From Roseicitreum antarcticum (lineage in GTDB: Bacteria > Pseudomonadota > Alphaproteobacteria > Rhodobacterales > Rhodobacteraceae), in NCBI RefSeq assembly GCF_014681765.1, contig NZ_CP061498.1:1674001-1738000 (forward strand): a stretch of 64,000 nt of DNA, written 5' to 3'. Below, piece by piece: positions 15,591-24,566 of this stretch. The notes beneath the pieces are model-generated. The model ran no database searches. It worked only from the letters and a program-made list of their open reading frames with translations, and was not told the DNA's origin. The first letter of the stretch is position 1; every line of letters begins with the position of its first letter. The translations under genes and the position numbers were made by a program.

Positions 15591-16309
15591 GCGGAGATCA
15601 GGACACCGCGCATCTGCTGATCGTCGATGATGACGAACGCATAAGGGGGCTTTTGCAAAAGTATCTGATCCGCAACGGCTTTTGGGTGACGGCCGCGCGC
15701 GACGCCGCGCATGCACGCCGTTTGCTGGCCGGGCTGGCGTTTGATCTGATCGTGCTGGACGTGATGATGCCCGGCGAGGATGGCATCAGCCTGACGCGCT
15801 GGATCCGCGCACAAGGCCCGGTGCCGGTGCTGCTGCTGACTGCGAAGGGTGAGACGGGGGACAGGATCTCTGGCCTGGAAGCGGGGGCGGATGATTACAT
15901 GCCCAAACCGTTCGAGCCAAAGGAACTGTTGCTGCGGATCAACGCGATCCTGCGCCGCGCGCCGCAGCTGGAGGCCGCGACGCTGGTGCCGCAACTGATG
16001 GTGCTGGGCGCGCTGCGCTATGATCTGGAACGCGGAGAGTTGCGGCAGGGCGAAGCGCTGATCCGCCTGACCCAGACCGAGGCCGCCTTGATGCGCCTTT
16101 TTGCCCGCCACCCGCGCGAAGTCATCCGCCGCGAGCAATTGATCCATGATCTGGGCCGCGACCGGGGGCTTTCGACGCCCGAACCGGGGCAGGACCGCGC
16201 GGTGGATGTGCAGATCACCCGCCTGCGCCGCAAGATCGAGGCCGACCCCAAGCGCCCGCGTTTCCTGCAAACCGTGCGCGGCGAAGGTTATATGCTGACA
16301 CCGGATTGA
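15587..16309 (+). CDS. petR: PetR-type OmpR-family response regulator
   Basis: A 240-residue response regulator. The receiver domain has the acidic pocket DDD (14-16), phospho-acceptor Asp58 (LIVLDVMMPGEDG) and Lys in YMPKPFEP. An OmpR-type winged helix follows from about 140, with QITRLRRKIEADP and a terminal VRGEGYML. It is translated with petP by an ATGA overlap. No cognate histidine kinase is adjacent, as in R. capsulatus petPR. Confidence 0.87.
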   Translation: MSGDQDTAHLLIVDDDERIRGLLQKYLIRNGFWVTAARDAAHARRLLAGLAFDLIVLDVMMPGEDGISLTRWIRAQGPVPVLLLTAKGETGDRISGLEAGADDYMPKPFEPKELLLRINAILRRAPQLEAATLVPQLMVLGALRYDLERGELRQGEALIRLTQTEAALMRLFARHPREVIRREQLIHDLGRDRGLSTPEPGQDRAVDVQITRLRRKIEADPKRPRFLQTVRGEGYMLTPD

Positions 16310-16397
16310 CCGGCTGCACCGGCCCGTCATGGCGGGCATCACAGGCGCGCGCGCGTCCCGGGTTGCGGGTCGCCGGGCGCTGCCGCAAAGTGCCCGC

Positions 16398-17678
16398 ATG
16401 ACCACACCCCACCGCCCCGCCCCATCTGCCGATACACCCGCCACGCTTCTGGACCTGACGCGGCTGTGCAGCCGGGTCGGGCGCGGGCCATGGACCGGGG
16501 TGGACCGTGTCGAGGCCGCCTATCTGGCGCATCTGCTGGACGCAGGCGGGCCGCTTTGGGCGCTGATCCGCGCCGCGCCGGGCTTCGTGCTGCTGGATCG
16601 CGCGGGCGTGCGGGCGCTGTCGGACCGGCTGCGCGGCACGGTGCCCTGGGGGCCTGCGGATTGGATCGCGCGCGCGCATCTGCGGCAGACGCCTGCACGC
16701 CGCCGGGTGATGGCTGATCTGCGGCGGCTGGCTTTGGGGCGATGTATGACCACGCGCGGGCTGGCGCGGCTGGTCGCGCGGCACGTGCCAGCCCGCGCGA
16801 CCTATTTCAACACCGGGCACAGCAATCTGGATGCCCGCGTTTTCAAGACCTTGGCGCCGTGTTTCCGCGCGGTTCTGGTCCATGACGTGATCCCGCTGAC
16901 CCATCCGCAGTTCACCCGCCCCGGTGTGCCCGAAGCGTTTGCGCGCAAGATGCAGGCGGTCGGCGCGGGCGCCGATCTGGTCATCTACAACTCGGCCGCC
17001 AGCCGCGACAGCGCCCGCGCCGTGTTTGCGCGCGGCGGCCGGGTGCCGCAGGATGTGGTCGCGCATCTGGGCTGCGATCTGGCGCGGCCCGCCGGAATGC
17101 CCCCCGAATTGCCCGCCGGAATGCCCGATCCATCACGCCCCTATTTCGTCACACTGGGCACGATCGAGCCGCGCAAGAATCACGCGCTCCTGCTCGACCT
17201 GTGGGACAGCCTTGCCGCGCGACTGCCGCAAGAGAACATGCCCGCGTTGGTCATCATCGGGGGGCGCGGCTGGAACAACCGCGCGGTTTTCGACCGTCTG
17301 GACCATGGGCCGCTGAGGGGGCAGCATGTGTTTGAACTCACCGGGCTGGCGGATGGCGCGGTGGCCTCCTGCCTGCAAAACGCCCGCGCGCTGCTGTTTC
17401 CCAGCCATGCCGAGGGCTTCGGCCTGCCGGTGGCCGAGGCATTGGCGCTGGGCACACCTGTGATTTGCAACGATTTAATCGTTTTGCGTGACGTTTTTGG
17501 CGACTCACCCGTTTACGCGCGAATCGATCAACAGTATCAATGGGAACAAGCAATCATTGCCGCTTTGGCAACGCCCGCCAACCAATCCGCCCCGCGCCAC
17601 AGGTATGACCCGCCGCGCTGGTCGGATCACTTTGACACGGTATTCCGGGCGATCAAGAAGGCAGATACCATACAATGA
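16398..17678 (+). CDS. GT4-family glycosyltransferase
   Basis: A 426-residue retaining glycosyltransferase of GT-B fold. The C-terminal donor half shows YFVTLGTIEPRKNHALLL, GGRGWNN and SHAEGFGLPVAEALALGTPVICND, including the E-x7-E motif of GT4. The N-terminal acceptor half has VDRVEAAYL. ATG 16398 is chosen over an Ala/Arg-rich in-frame extension. It is first of a four-gene plus-strand cassette for a surface glycan. The 3' end is visibly less GC-rich than the rest. Confidence 0.85.
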   Translation: MTTPHRPAPSADTPATLLDLTRLCSRVGRGPWTGVDRVEAAYLAHLLDAGGPLWALIRAAPGFVLLDRAGVRALSDRLRGTVPWGPADWIARAHLRQTPARRRVMADLRRLALGRCMTTRGLARLVARHVPARATYFNTGHSNLDARVFKTLAPCFRAVLVHDVIPLTHPQFTRPGVPEAFARKMQAVGAGADLVIYNSAASRDSARAVFARGGRVPQDVVAHLGCDLARPAGMPPELPAGMPDPSRPYFVTLGTIEPRKNHALLLDLWDSLAARLPQENMPALVIIGGRGWNNRAVFDRLDHGPLRGQHVFELTGLADGAVASCLQNARALLFPSHAEGFGLPVAEALALGTPVICNDLIVLRDVFGDSPVYARIDQQYQWEQAIIAALATPANQSAPRHRYDPPRWSDHFDTVFRAIKKADTIQ

Positions 17679-17707
17679 CGGGTTCGGGCGGGGCAGAAGC
17701 GGGCTGA

Positions 17708-18718
17708 ATGGACATCCTTACGCAATTTCAACTGCGCGCCGAGCGTCAGATAAAACTGATGCGCGCGCTGCGCAAAAGTCTGGAACTGACGCGGCGCGTG
17801 GACCGCACGAAAGCAATCGGCGAAACCGACATTCTGGCCTTTACCACGCTGCGCAACGAACTGGTGCGCCTGCCCTTTTTCCTGAAATACTACCGTGATC
17901 TGGGGATTTCGCATTTCCTGATGGTCGACAACGGGTCGGACGACGGGTCGGCGGAATATCTGGCCGATCAGCCCGATGTCTCGCTCTGGACGACGGTGGG
18001 CAGTTACAAACGCTCGAAGTTCGGGGTGGACTGGCTGAACCATCTGCAATGGCGCTATGGCGCGGGTCATTGGAATCTGGTGGTCGATGTCGACGAATTC
18101 CTCGTCTATCCATTCTGCGACACCCGGCCCTTGCAGGCGCTGACCGACTGTCTGGATACGTCGGCCATCAAATCCTTCGGCGCGATGCTGCTGGACATGT
18201 ATCCAAAGGGGCCGGTGGCCGCGCAGCCCTATCAATCCGGGCAAAACCCGATCGACATCGCGTCATGGTTTGACAGCGGCAATTATGTGCTGTCGCGCGA
18301 TGCAACCTATCAGAACCTTTGGATTCAGGGCGGGGTGCGCGCGCGCAAGTTCTTTGCCGAAGACCCCGCCAAGGCACCCGCGCTGAACAAGACGCCGCTG
18401 GTGCGCTGGACGCGGAAATATGCCTATGTAAGCTCAACCCACCGGGTTCTGCCGCGCGGGCTCAACAAGGTCTATGACGACGACGGCGGCGAGAAAGTAT
18501 CGGGCGTACTGCTGCATGCGAAGTTCCTCGACACCCTGGTCGCCAAATCCACAGAAGAGCTGACCCGCCGCCAGCATTACGGCGGCAGCCGCGAATACCA
18601 GGCCTATAGCGCCGGGCTGGAGGCCAGCCCCGACTTGTGGTGCGACTGGTCCACCCAATACATCAACTGGCGCCAGTTGGAGATTCTGGGCCTGATGTCC
18701 AAGGGGCATTGGGCATGA
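17708..18718 (+). CDS. Glycosyltransferase family 2-like protein (GT92/Glyco_tranf_2_4 type)
   Basis: A 336-residue GT-A-like enzyme. LAFTTLRNELVRLPFFLKYYRDLGISHFLMVDNGSDDGS is the hallmark opening of the Glyco_tranf_2_4 family. A DVDEF metal-binding motif follows near residue 124. It has no membrane segment. Its stop overlaps the start of the next gene (ATGA). It probably adds a sugar to the same glycan as its neighbours; donor and acceptor are unknown. Confidence 0.82.
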   Translation: MDILTQFQLRAERQIKLMRALRKSLELTRRVDRTKAIGETDILAFTTLRNELVRLPFFLKYYRDLGISHFLMVDNGSDDGSAEYLADQPDVSLWTTVGSYKRSKFGVDWLNHLQWRYGAGHWNLVVDVDEFLVYPFCDTRPLQALTDCLDTSAIKSFGAMLLDMYPKGPVAAQPYQSGQNPIDIASWFDSGNYVLSRDATYQNLWIQGGVRARKFFAEDPAKAPALNKTPLVRWTRKYAYVSSTHRVLPRGLNKVYDDDGGEKVSGVLLHAKFLDTLVAKSTEELTRRQHYGGSREYQAYSAGLEASPDLWCDWSTQYINWRQLEILGLMSKGHWA

Positions 18719-20481
18719 CGGGGGACGTGACGGGGGGCATGGCGGAAGGCAAGAACGGCGAAGGGCAGGACAACGCGGCCGCATCGGCGCACCTGGGCAT
18801 CCTCATGCTGTGCCACACCGCGCTGCACCGGGCCGAAGATGTCGCGCGCTTCTGGGCGGCGGCGGGCTGTCCGGTGGTGATCCATGTGGACAAATCGGTG
18901 CCCGACCGCAGCTTCAACGCCTTCCGACAGGCGCTGCGCCACCTGCCGGGGGTCCGGTTCTCGCGCCGGTATCGCTGCGAATGGGGCATGTGGTCGCTGG
19001 TGGCGGCCATGCAATCGGCGGCAGAAGAGATGCTGGAAGCGTTCCCCGACGTGGGGCATGTCTATGCGATCTCGGGGTCATGCCTGCCCCTGCGCCCGGC
19101 AGCAGAACTGATTGCGATGCTGGCCACACAGACCGGGACCGATTACATCGAATCCGTGACCACCGCCGATACGCCCTGGACCGTGGGCGGGTTGTCGGAT
19201 GAGCGGTTCAGCCTGTATTTCCCCTTCTCTTGGCAGCGCACCCGTTGGCTGTTCGACAGTTTCGTCACCTTGCAGCGCCGTTGGAAAGTGGCGCGCAAAA
19301 TGCCCGCGCCGCTGACGCCGCATCTGGGGTCGCAATGGTGGTGCCTGACGCGCAAGACGCTGTCGGCGATCCTGAACGATCCGCAGCGCGCAGAATATGA
19401 CGCCTATTTCCGCAGGGTCTGGATCCCCGATGAATCGTATTTCCAGACCCTTGCCCGCAAGCACGCGACGCGGATCGAAAGCCGGTCGCTGACGCTGTCG
19501 AAATTCGACTATCTCGGCAAACCGCATGTGTTCTACGATGACCATCTGCAACTGCTGCGCCGGTCGGATTGCTTCATGGCGCGCAAGATCTGGCCGCGCG
19601 CCGACCGGCTTTATGCCTATTTCCTGTCGGACCAACCTGGATCGGCGGTACGCGCCGACCCGCAGCCCGGCAAGATCAACCGTCATTTCACCCGCGCCAC
19701 CGAGCAGCGCCAGATGGGCCGCCCGGGCCTTTACATGCAAAGCCGCCTGCCCCGCGAACATTGGGAGCGGGGCAAAACCGCCGCGCCCTATTCGGTCTTC
19801 ACCGGCTTTGACGAAGTGTTCGAGGGTTTCCCCGGCTGGCTGGCACAGGCGACCGGCCTGCGCGTGCATGGCCATCTGTTCGCGCCCGAAAAGGCGCATT
19901 TCGCGGGCGACGCGCCGGTCTATAACGGCGGCCTCAGCCAGTCGGCAGCACTGCGCGATTATAACCAGCAGCAGTTCCTGGCCAGCCTGATCTGGGCGAC
20001 GCGGGGGGAACGCCAGTGCTTTCAATACGCTGCGCGCGACAACCATACCGCGCCGCTGAACTGGTTCATGGCGTCTGACCAGAATGCGCATATCTCGGTC
20101 ATCACGGGGGCTTGGGCACTGCCGCTGTTTCGCGGCACCCAACCTGCTGCCGACATCCGCAGTCATGCCGCCTGGCTGCAAAAGCGCGAGGCGGCGCATC
20201 TGGAAATCCTGCGGTCGAACTGGGCGCGCGCGCGGGTCCGCATCTGGACCATGGCCGAGTTTCTGGAAGCCCCCTATGACGCGCTCGACAGCGTGCTGGT
20301 CGAATTCGCCAGCCAGATCCAGACGCGCCCGCTGACCCCACCAAAGCTACGCCCGCTGGCAGGTTTCGGCGCGTTTGTGGAGGAGCTGCGCGATGCAGGT
20401 CTGCCGCCGTTCCTGCTGGGCGATTACCCGGTCAGCCATGATCCGAGCCCCGCACCCACAAGCACCTATTTCTTGAAGTGA
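18715..20481 (+). CDS. GT14 (core-2/I-branching-like) glycosyltransferase with DUF5928-type C-terminus
   Basis: A 588-residue protein. The N-terminal half (about 25-310) is the Branch/GT14 domain: LGILMLCHTALHRAEDVARF, VIHVDKSV, the WGMWSLVAAM stretch, YAISGSCLPLR and SQWWCLTRKT. The remaining 270 residues resemble the DUF5928 region that accompanies GT14 in Rhodobacterales. The start overlaps the previous stop by four bases. GT14 enzymes add GlcNAc or xylose branches in eukaryotes; the bacterial substrate is unknown. Confidence 0.82.
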   Translation: MTGDVTGGMAEGKNGEGQDNAAASAHLGILMLCHTALHRAEDVARFWAAAGCPVVIHVDKSVPDRSFNAFRQALRHLPGVRFSRRYRCEWGMWSLVAAMQSAAEEMLEAFPDVGHVYAISGSCLPLRPAAELIAMLATQTGTDYIESVTTADTPWTVGGLSDERFSLYFPFSWQRTRWLFDSFVTLQRRWKVARKMPAPLTPHLGSQWWCLTRKTLSAILNDPQRAEYDAYFRRVWIPDESYFQTLARKHATRIESRSLTLSKFDYLGKPHVFYDDHLQLLRRSDCFMARKIWPRADRLYAYFLSDQPGSAVRADPQPGKINRHFTRATEQRQMGRPGLYMQSRLPREHWERGKTAAPYSVFTGFDEVFEGFPGWLAQATGLRVHGHLFAPEKAHFAGDAPVYNGGLSQSAALRDYNQQQFLASLIWATRGERQCFQYAARDNHTAPLNWFMASDQNAHISVITGAWALPLFRGTQPAADIRSHAAWLQKREAAHLEILRSNWARARVRIWTMAEFLEAPYDALDSVLVEFASQIQTRPLTPPKLRPLAGFGAFVEELRDAGLPPFLLGDYPVSHDPSPAPTSTYFLK

Positions 20482-20487
20482 GACTGC

Positions 20488-21903
20488 ATGACCTTTTCCG
20501 CCCCCTTCACCTCGTTCGTCGTTCTGGCCGATATGCGCACAGGGTCGAACCTGTTGGAAAGCAACCTGAACGAATTTGACGGCATCGTCTGCGAGGGAGA
20601 GCTGTTCAACCCGAACTTCATCAACCGCCCCGATGTGAGCCACGTCGAAGGCTTCGACCGCGCCGCGCGCGATACCGATCCATTGCCGCTGCTGGCAGCA
20701 GTGCAGGCGCGGCCGGGGATGAACGGCTTTCGCTTCTTTCACGACCACGACCCCCGCATTCTGGCCCATGTGCTGGAAGACCCGGCCTGCGCCAAGATCG
20801 TGCTTAGCCGCAACCCGCTGGACAGCTACGTCTCGCTCAAGATCGCGACGACGACGAACCAGTGGCGACTGGGCCATGTGAAGGACCGCAAGGCCGCCAA
20901 AGTGACCTTCGATGCGACCGAATTTCGCGCCCATGCTGACCGGGTTCAGCGGTTTCAGGCGCAGGTACAGCAACAGTTGCAGGCCAGTGGACAGGTGGCT
21001 TTTCCCATCGCCTATGAGGATCTGAACGATGTGGCGGTGCTGAACGGGCTGGCACGCTGGTTGGGGGTGGCGGCGACGATCACCGCGCCCTCGACCCGGC
21101 TGAAACGGCAGAACCCCGAACCGATCGAGGACAAGCTGACCAACCCCGAGGCGCTGCACGCGTTTGCTGGCGGGATGGGCGGTGCAGGCCCGGCCCCGCA
21201 CCGAGAGCCGCGCCATGCCCCCGCCGCACCGATGTTCCGCATCGCATCGCACAGCCCGCTGGCCTTCTTGCCGATCCCCGGCGGGCCAGACCAGAAGATC
21301 TACCACTGGCTGGCCGAGCTGGACGGGGTCAGCCCCGAGATGTTGGTCACCGATCTGGGCGTCGAGGACATGCGCCGCTGGTGGCTGCGCACGCCGGGGC
21401 ATCACAGCTTTACCGTGCTGCGCCATCCCACCGCGCGTGCCTTCGAGATCTTCTTGCGCCAGGTGCTGAGCGGGGCGCGCGGCGATGTTGTCCGCTGGCT
21501 GGCCGAGGTAGAGCAGACCGATGTTTCGCCGCTGGACACTTTGGACGACCAGCCGCCCGAGGTGCTGCGCGCAGACTTCCTGGCCTTCCTGCGGTTCCTG
21601 AAGGCCAACCGCGCGGGCCAGACGCCAATGGTCACGGCACCCGCCTGGACCAGTCAGGTGACCTGCCTGCGCGCACTGGCCGAGGTCTGCCCGCCACGCT
21701 TCGTCCTGAAGGAATCCGATCTGGTGCCCGCCTGTGCACAACTGGCGGCAATCGCTGGCAAGGCCGCCCCGCCCGCCCCTGCGGCGCATACGCCTTCACG
21801 CCGCCGCCTGTCGCGGATCTATGATGCCACGGTGCTGGCGGCGACACAGGAAGTCTATACGGAAGATTTCATGCTGCTGGGTTTTGGGGATTGGGTGGAA
21901 TAG
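20488..21903 (+). CDS. Two-part sulfotransferase-like protein
   Basis: A 471-residue protein ending the glycan cassette, six bases after the GT14 gene. The N-terminal module (1 to about 225) has a PAPS-loop-like MRTGSNLLE near residue 16 and the 3'-phosphate motif VLSRNPLDSYVSLKI near 112, as in Stf0/NodH-like sulfotransferases. A second module (about 245-471) has HSFTVLRHPTARAFEIFLR, like the 3'-phosphate motif of another sulfotransferase, but no clear P-loop. The first module probably sulfates the glycan built by the upstream enzymes; the second may be degenerate. Confidence 0.78.
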   Translation: MTFSAPFTSFVVLADMRTGSNLLESNLNEFDGIVCEGELFNPNFINRPDVSHVEGFDRAARDTDPLPLLAAVQARPGMNGFRFFHDHDPRILAHVLEDPACAKIVLSRNPLDSYVSLKIATTTNQWRLGHVKDRKAAKVTFDATEFRAHADRVQRFQAQVQQQLQASGQVAFPIAYEDLNDVAVLNGLARWLGVAATITAPSTRLKRQNPEPIEDKLTNPEALHAFAGGMGGAGPAPHREPRHAPAAPMFRIASHSPLAFLPIPGGPDQKIYHWLAELDGVSPEMLVTDLGVEDMRRWWLRTPGHHSFTVLRHPTARAFEIFLRQVLSGARGDVVRWLAEVEQTDVSPLDTLDDQPPEVLRADFLAFLRFLKANRAGQTPMVTAPAWTSQVTCLRALAEVCPPRFVLKESDLVPACAQLAAIAGKAAPPAPAAHTPSRRRLSRIYDATVLAATQEVYTEDFMLLGFGDWVE

Positions 21904-21938
21904 CGCCCCCCCGGCCCGGTTTTGTTCCACTATCGGGC

Positions 21939-21968
21939 GGCCACCACCGCATTGTGCCGGGGGTGGCC
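21939..21968. terminator. Hairpin in the convergent gap before ptsN
   Basis: Arms ggccacc (21939-21945) and ggtggcc (21962-21968) flank a 16-base loop between the convergent ends of the sulfotransferase gene and ptsN. There is no T-tract on the plus strand. It is a weak bidirectional terminator candidate. Confidence 0.3.
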
Positions 21969-22007
21969 AAAAGCGGCAAAGACCGGACACGCGCGGCTGC
22001 GCCGGCC

Positions 22008-22472
22008 TCAGGCAGCCTTGATGTCGCGCGCGGCGGTCAGAACCGCATGCAGCGTCGCGGCGTCGGTATTGGCGCGCAACTGACGGCAGACGGCCGGATC
22101 GCGCAAGGTGCGCGAAACCAGTGCCAGCGCCTTCAGATGGTCCACGCCTGCATCGCGTGGTGCGAACAGCGCGAACACCAGATCCACAGGCGCCTTGTCG
22201 ACCGAGCCATAGTCAAAGGCCTTGTCCAGCCGGAAGAACACGCCCGACACCCGTTCCAGCCCGTCGAGGCGGGCATGCGGCAGCGCCACGCCATGGCCCA
22301 CGCCGGTGGGGCCCAGGCTTTCGCGTTCCTGAAGACTGTTCAGTGCCACCATCGAATCCAAGCCGTAGACCACCTTGGCCAGGTCAGCCAGATCCTGAAA
22401 GAGGCGTTTCTTGCTGGACACACCGTGCACGGCCCGCACAGCGTCGGGTTTGAGTATCAGCGACAATTCCAT
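22008..22472 (-). CDS. ptsN: PTS IIA-like nitrogen-regulatory protein PtsN
   Basis: EIIA-Ntr of the nitrogen phosphotransferase system, 154 residues, the standard length. The phospho-accepting His66 lies in GVGHGVALPHARL. ATG 22472 is preceded by AAGGGG; a longer frame upstream crosses a stable intergenic hairpin and is not used. The protein relays PEP-derived phosphate status to potassium, nitrogen and envelope control. It is last in the lpt-rpoN-hpf string, its conserved place near rpoN. Confidence 0.93.
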   Translation of the reverse strand: MELSLILKPDAVRAVHGVSSKKRLFQDLADLAKVVYGLDSMVALNSLQERESLGPTGVGHGVALPHARLDGLERVSGVFFRLDKAFDYGSVDKAPVDLVFALFAPRDAGVDHLKALALVSRTLRDPAVCRQLRANTDAATLHAVLTAARDIKAA

Positions 22473-22490
22473 ATCTGCCCCTTGCAATCG

Positions 22491-22515
22491 GGTGCCATGG
22501 CAAAGCCATGACACC
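22491..22515. promoter_or_regulatory. Strong hairpin between hpf and ptsN
   Basis: Stem ggtgccatggc/gccatgacacc pairs at 10 of 11 positions around an aaa loop. It lies in the 53-bp gap between hpf and ptsN and ends 18 bases before the ptsN start. It could cap the upstream message, attenuate ptsN or mark a processing site. Confidence 0.45.
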
Positions 22516-22525
22516 CGGTGCCGAT

Positions 22526-23095
22526 TTACTGTTGCGGGTCGACCCAGCCGATATTCCCGTCATCGCGACGGAAAACCACGTTCAGCCCGCCATGACGTTC
22601 GTTGCGAAACACCAGAACCGGCGCCTCGGAAAGCTCCATCTGCATCACCGCCTCGCCAGCCGACAGCGACGGGATGCGCATTTCCATTTCCGCGATGATC
22701 ATCGGTTGCAGGCCCTCAGGCTCTGACGCTTCAGCATCGCCACTTCCCGCGAGGATATACGAGGAACCGCCACCAAACTCAACCGGCTGTGTTCGGTCAC
22801 GGTGGTGATCTTTCAGGCGGCGTTTGTAGCGGCGCAACTGCTTGTCCATCTTCTCGCGGCAGCCATCGAAAGCGGCGTAGATTTCGGTAGCACTGGCTTT
22901 CGCCTGCGCCGTCAGGCCGGTGGACAGGTGTACCGTGGCTTCGCAGACGAACTGATGCGCATTACGCGAGAACACGATCAACGCATCGGTAGGACGCTGC
23001 GAATATTTCTCGACCACTTCCCCCAGTTCGGTTTTCACATGGGTCTGCAAAGCCTCCCCCACGTCGATCTGCTTACCGCTGATCTGATACCGCAT
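22526..23095 (-). CDS. hpf: Long-form ribosome hibernation promoting factor
   Basis: A 189-residue HPF of the long type. The N-terminal S30AE fold (MRYQISGKQIDVGEALQTHV to about 105) binds the decoding centre. A charged linker leads to the C-terminal dimerisation domain (PVLVFRNERHGGLNVVFRRDDGNIGWVDPQ), which joins two ribosomes into 100S particles. AGAAGGAGAGG before the ATG is a strong ribosome site. It lies between rpoN and ptsN. Confidence 0.93.
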   Translation of the reverse strand: MRYQISGKQIDVGEALQTHVKTELGEVVEKYSQRPTDALIVFSRNAHQFVCEATVHLSTGLTAQAKASATEIYAAFDGCREKMDKQLRRYKRRLKDHHRDRTQPVEFGGGSSYILAGSGDAEASEPEGLQPMIIAEMEMRIPSLSAGEAVMQMELSEAPVLVFRNERHGGLNVVFRRDDGNIGWVDPQQ

Positions 23096-23162
23096 GAGCC
23101 TCTCCTTCTTTTATGGGCCGAAGGCCATGCCCGCGAAACGGACCCGGCCCCCAGCCACGGGG

Positions 23163-24473
23163 TTAACCCTTCTGGCGCGTCCCTGCGGGAGCCGGCCGGG
23201 CCTTTGCCCGTTGCCGGCGCATGGATGACGCGGGGATGCGCATGCCTTGCCGGTATTTGGCGACAGTTCGACGGGCGATGTCAACGCCTTCTGCGTGCAG
23301 GGCTGTTGTAATGGCATCGTCTGAAAGCGGCGTTAACGGATCTTCCTGCCCGATCATCGTTCCGATGCGGCGCTGGACCACGAAGCCGCTGATGCCCTGT
23401 TCATCCCCCGAGGGCAGCGCGGAAGAAAAGAACACCGACAGCGGCCATATCCGTCCATTGCAGTCGATGGCCTTGTTCGCAACCGCCCGGCTGATGGTGG
23501 AAGGGTGCACGTCCAGCGCCTGCGCAACCGCTGCCCGTGTCATCGGGCGCAGGTGGTCGGGGCCGTGGGCGAAAAACCTGTATTGGTGTTCCAGCAGATA
23601 CCCGCCGATCGCCTGCAGCGTCTGACCGCGGTACTGCAAGGCCGATAGAATCGCCTGCGCGCGCGCCAGGCTGTCACGTCCGAAATTATCGGTGACCGCC
23701 TGCGCGGCCAGCACCTGATCGATCTCGATTTCAGGCAGGTCCTCACGGTTGAGGGTGACGGCAAAGCCCGCACCGGGTGTGCGCGCCACCTTCAGGTCGG
23801 CATAGTGCAGGGTCGGCGTCGCCTCGGCCCGGTCGATGGGCCGGGGACGCAGGTCGCGCACCAGACCGACGCGGCGCGCAACTTCGACCGTACTGATGTT
23901 CAGGCGCCGCGCCAGATCCGCCTGCCCCGCTGCATTGCCCGCGCAGGCAGCAAACACCAGAAGCGCGCCCACGGTCTGCGTGGCGGCTGCGGCGTCCAGC
24001 CCGGCGTCGCACAGTTGCAAGGTCAGACATTCCGTCAGATCACGCGCGCCGACCCCGGCGGGGGTACAGCGCTGCAGGGCGGCAATACCGGCCTCCAGCA
24101 GCGTGTCGCTGACGCCATGCGCGGCCATGGAATCCAGGGTGTCTTGGGCAAGGTAGCCTTCATCGCTCAGGTCTGCGGCCAGATACTGTGCGACCTGCCG
24201 GACCGCGCCGGGCAGGTCCATCATGCGCAATTGCGCGGCCAGATCCTCCAACACCGAGGGACCGCGCGCAGCAAGATCGGCGGGCAACGGCGCGCCGCCC
24301 ACAGGCGTGCGCGGCAGCGTCAGCTTCAGGAAGGGATTGACCTCGGCCTCATGCGTGATCAAGTCCGAGACCTCAACCGCCGAGAACCGCAGCAATTGCA
24401 GCGCCTGCCGCATCATGGGCGTCAGCGCCAGCCCCAGCGACTGGCTGACATTCAGCGACGGTTTCAGCGCCAC
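23163..24473 (-). CDS. rpoN: RNA polymerase sigma-54 factor
   Basis: Sigma-54 of 436 residues. Region I starts with SQSLGLALTPMMRQALQLLRF. The core-binding region lies between about 90 and 290. The helix-turn-helix is around VAQALDVHPSTISRAVANK, and the RpoN box is ARRTVAKYR (400-408). A basic tail of about 28 residues follows the box. It directs transcription from -24/-12 promoters with enhancer-binding proteins. It is 93 bp downstream of lptB. Confidence 0.95.
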   Translation of the reverse strand: MALKPSLNVSQSLGLALTPMMRQALQLLRFSAVEVSDLITHEAEVNPFLKLTLPRTPVGGAPLPADLAARGPSVLEDLAAQLRMMDLPGAVRQVAQYLAADLSDEGYLAQDTLDSMAAHGVSDTLLEAGIAALQRCTPAGVGARDLTECLTLQLCDAGLDAAAATQTVGALLVFAACAGNAAGQADLARRLNISTVEVARRVGLVRDLRPRPIDRAEATPTLHYADLKVARTPGAGFAVTLNREDLPEIEIDQVLAAQAVTDNFGRDSLARAQAILSALQYRGQTLQAIGGYLLEHQYRFFAHGPDHLRPMTRAAVAQALDVHPSTISRAVANKAIDCNGRIWPLSVFFSSALPSGDEQGISGFVVQRRIGTMIGQEDPLTPLSDDAITTALHAEGVDIARRTVAKYRQGMRIPASSMRRQRAKARPAPAGTRQKG

Positions 24474-24566
24474 AGCCAGCTCCTTCCGTTCCGCGCGTGC
24501 GTTGGCCTGCCCGGCACGCGCAAAGCGGGTTGCCCGCCATGCCGTGATTTCAACGCCATGGCGCGG

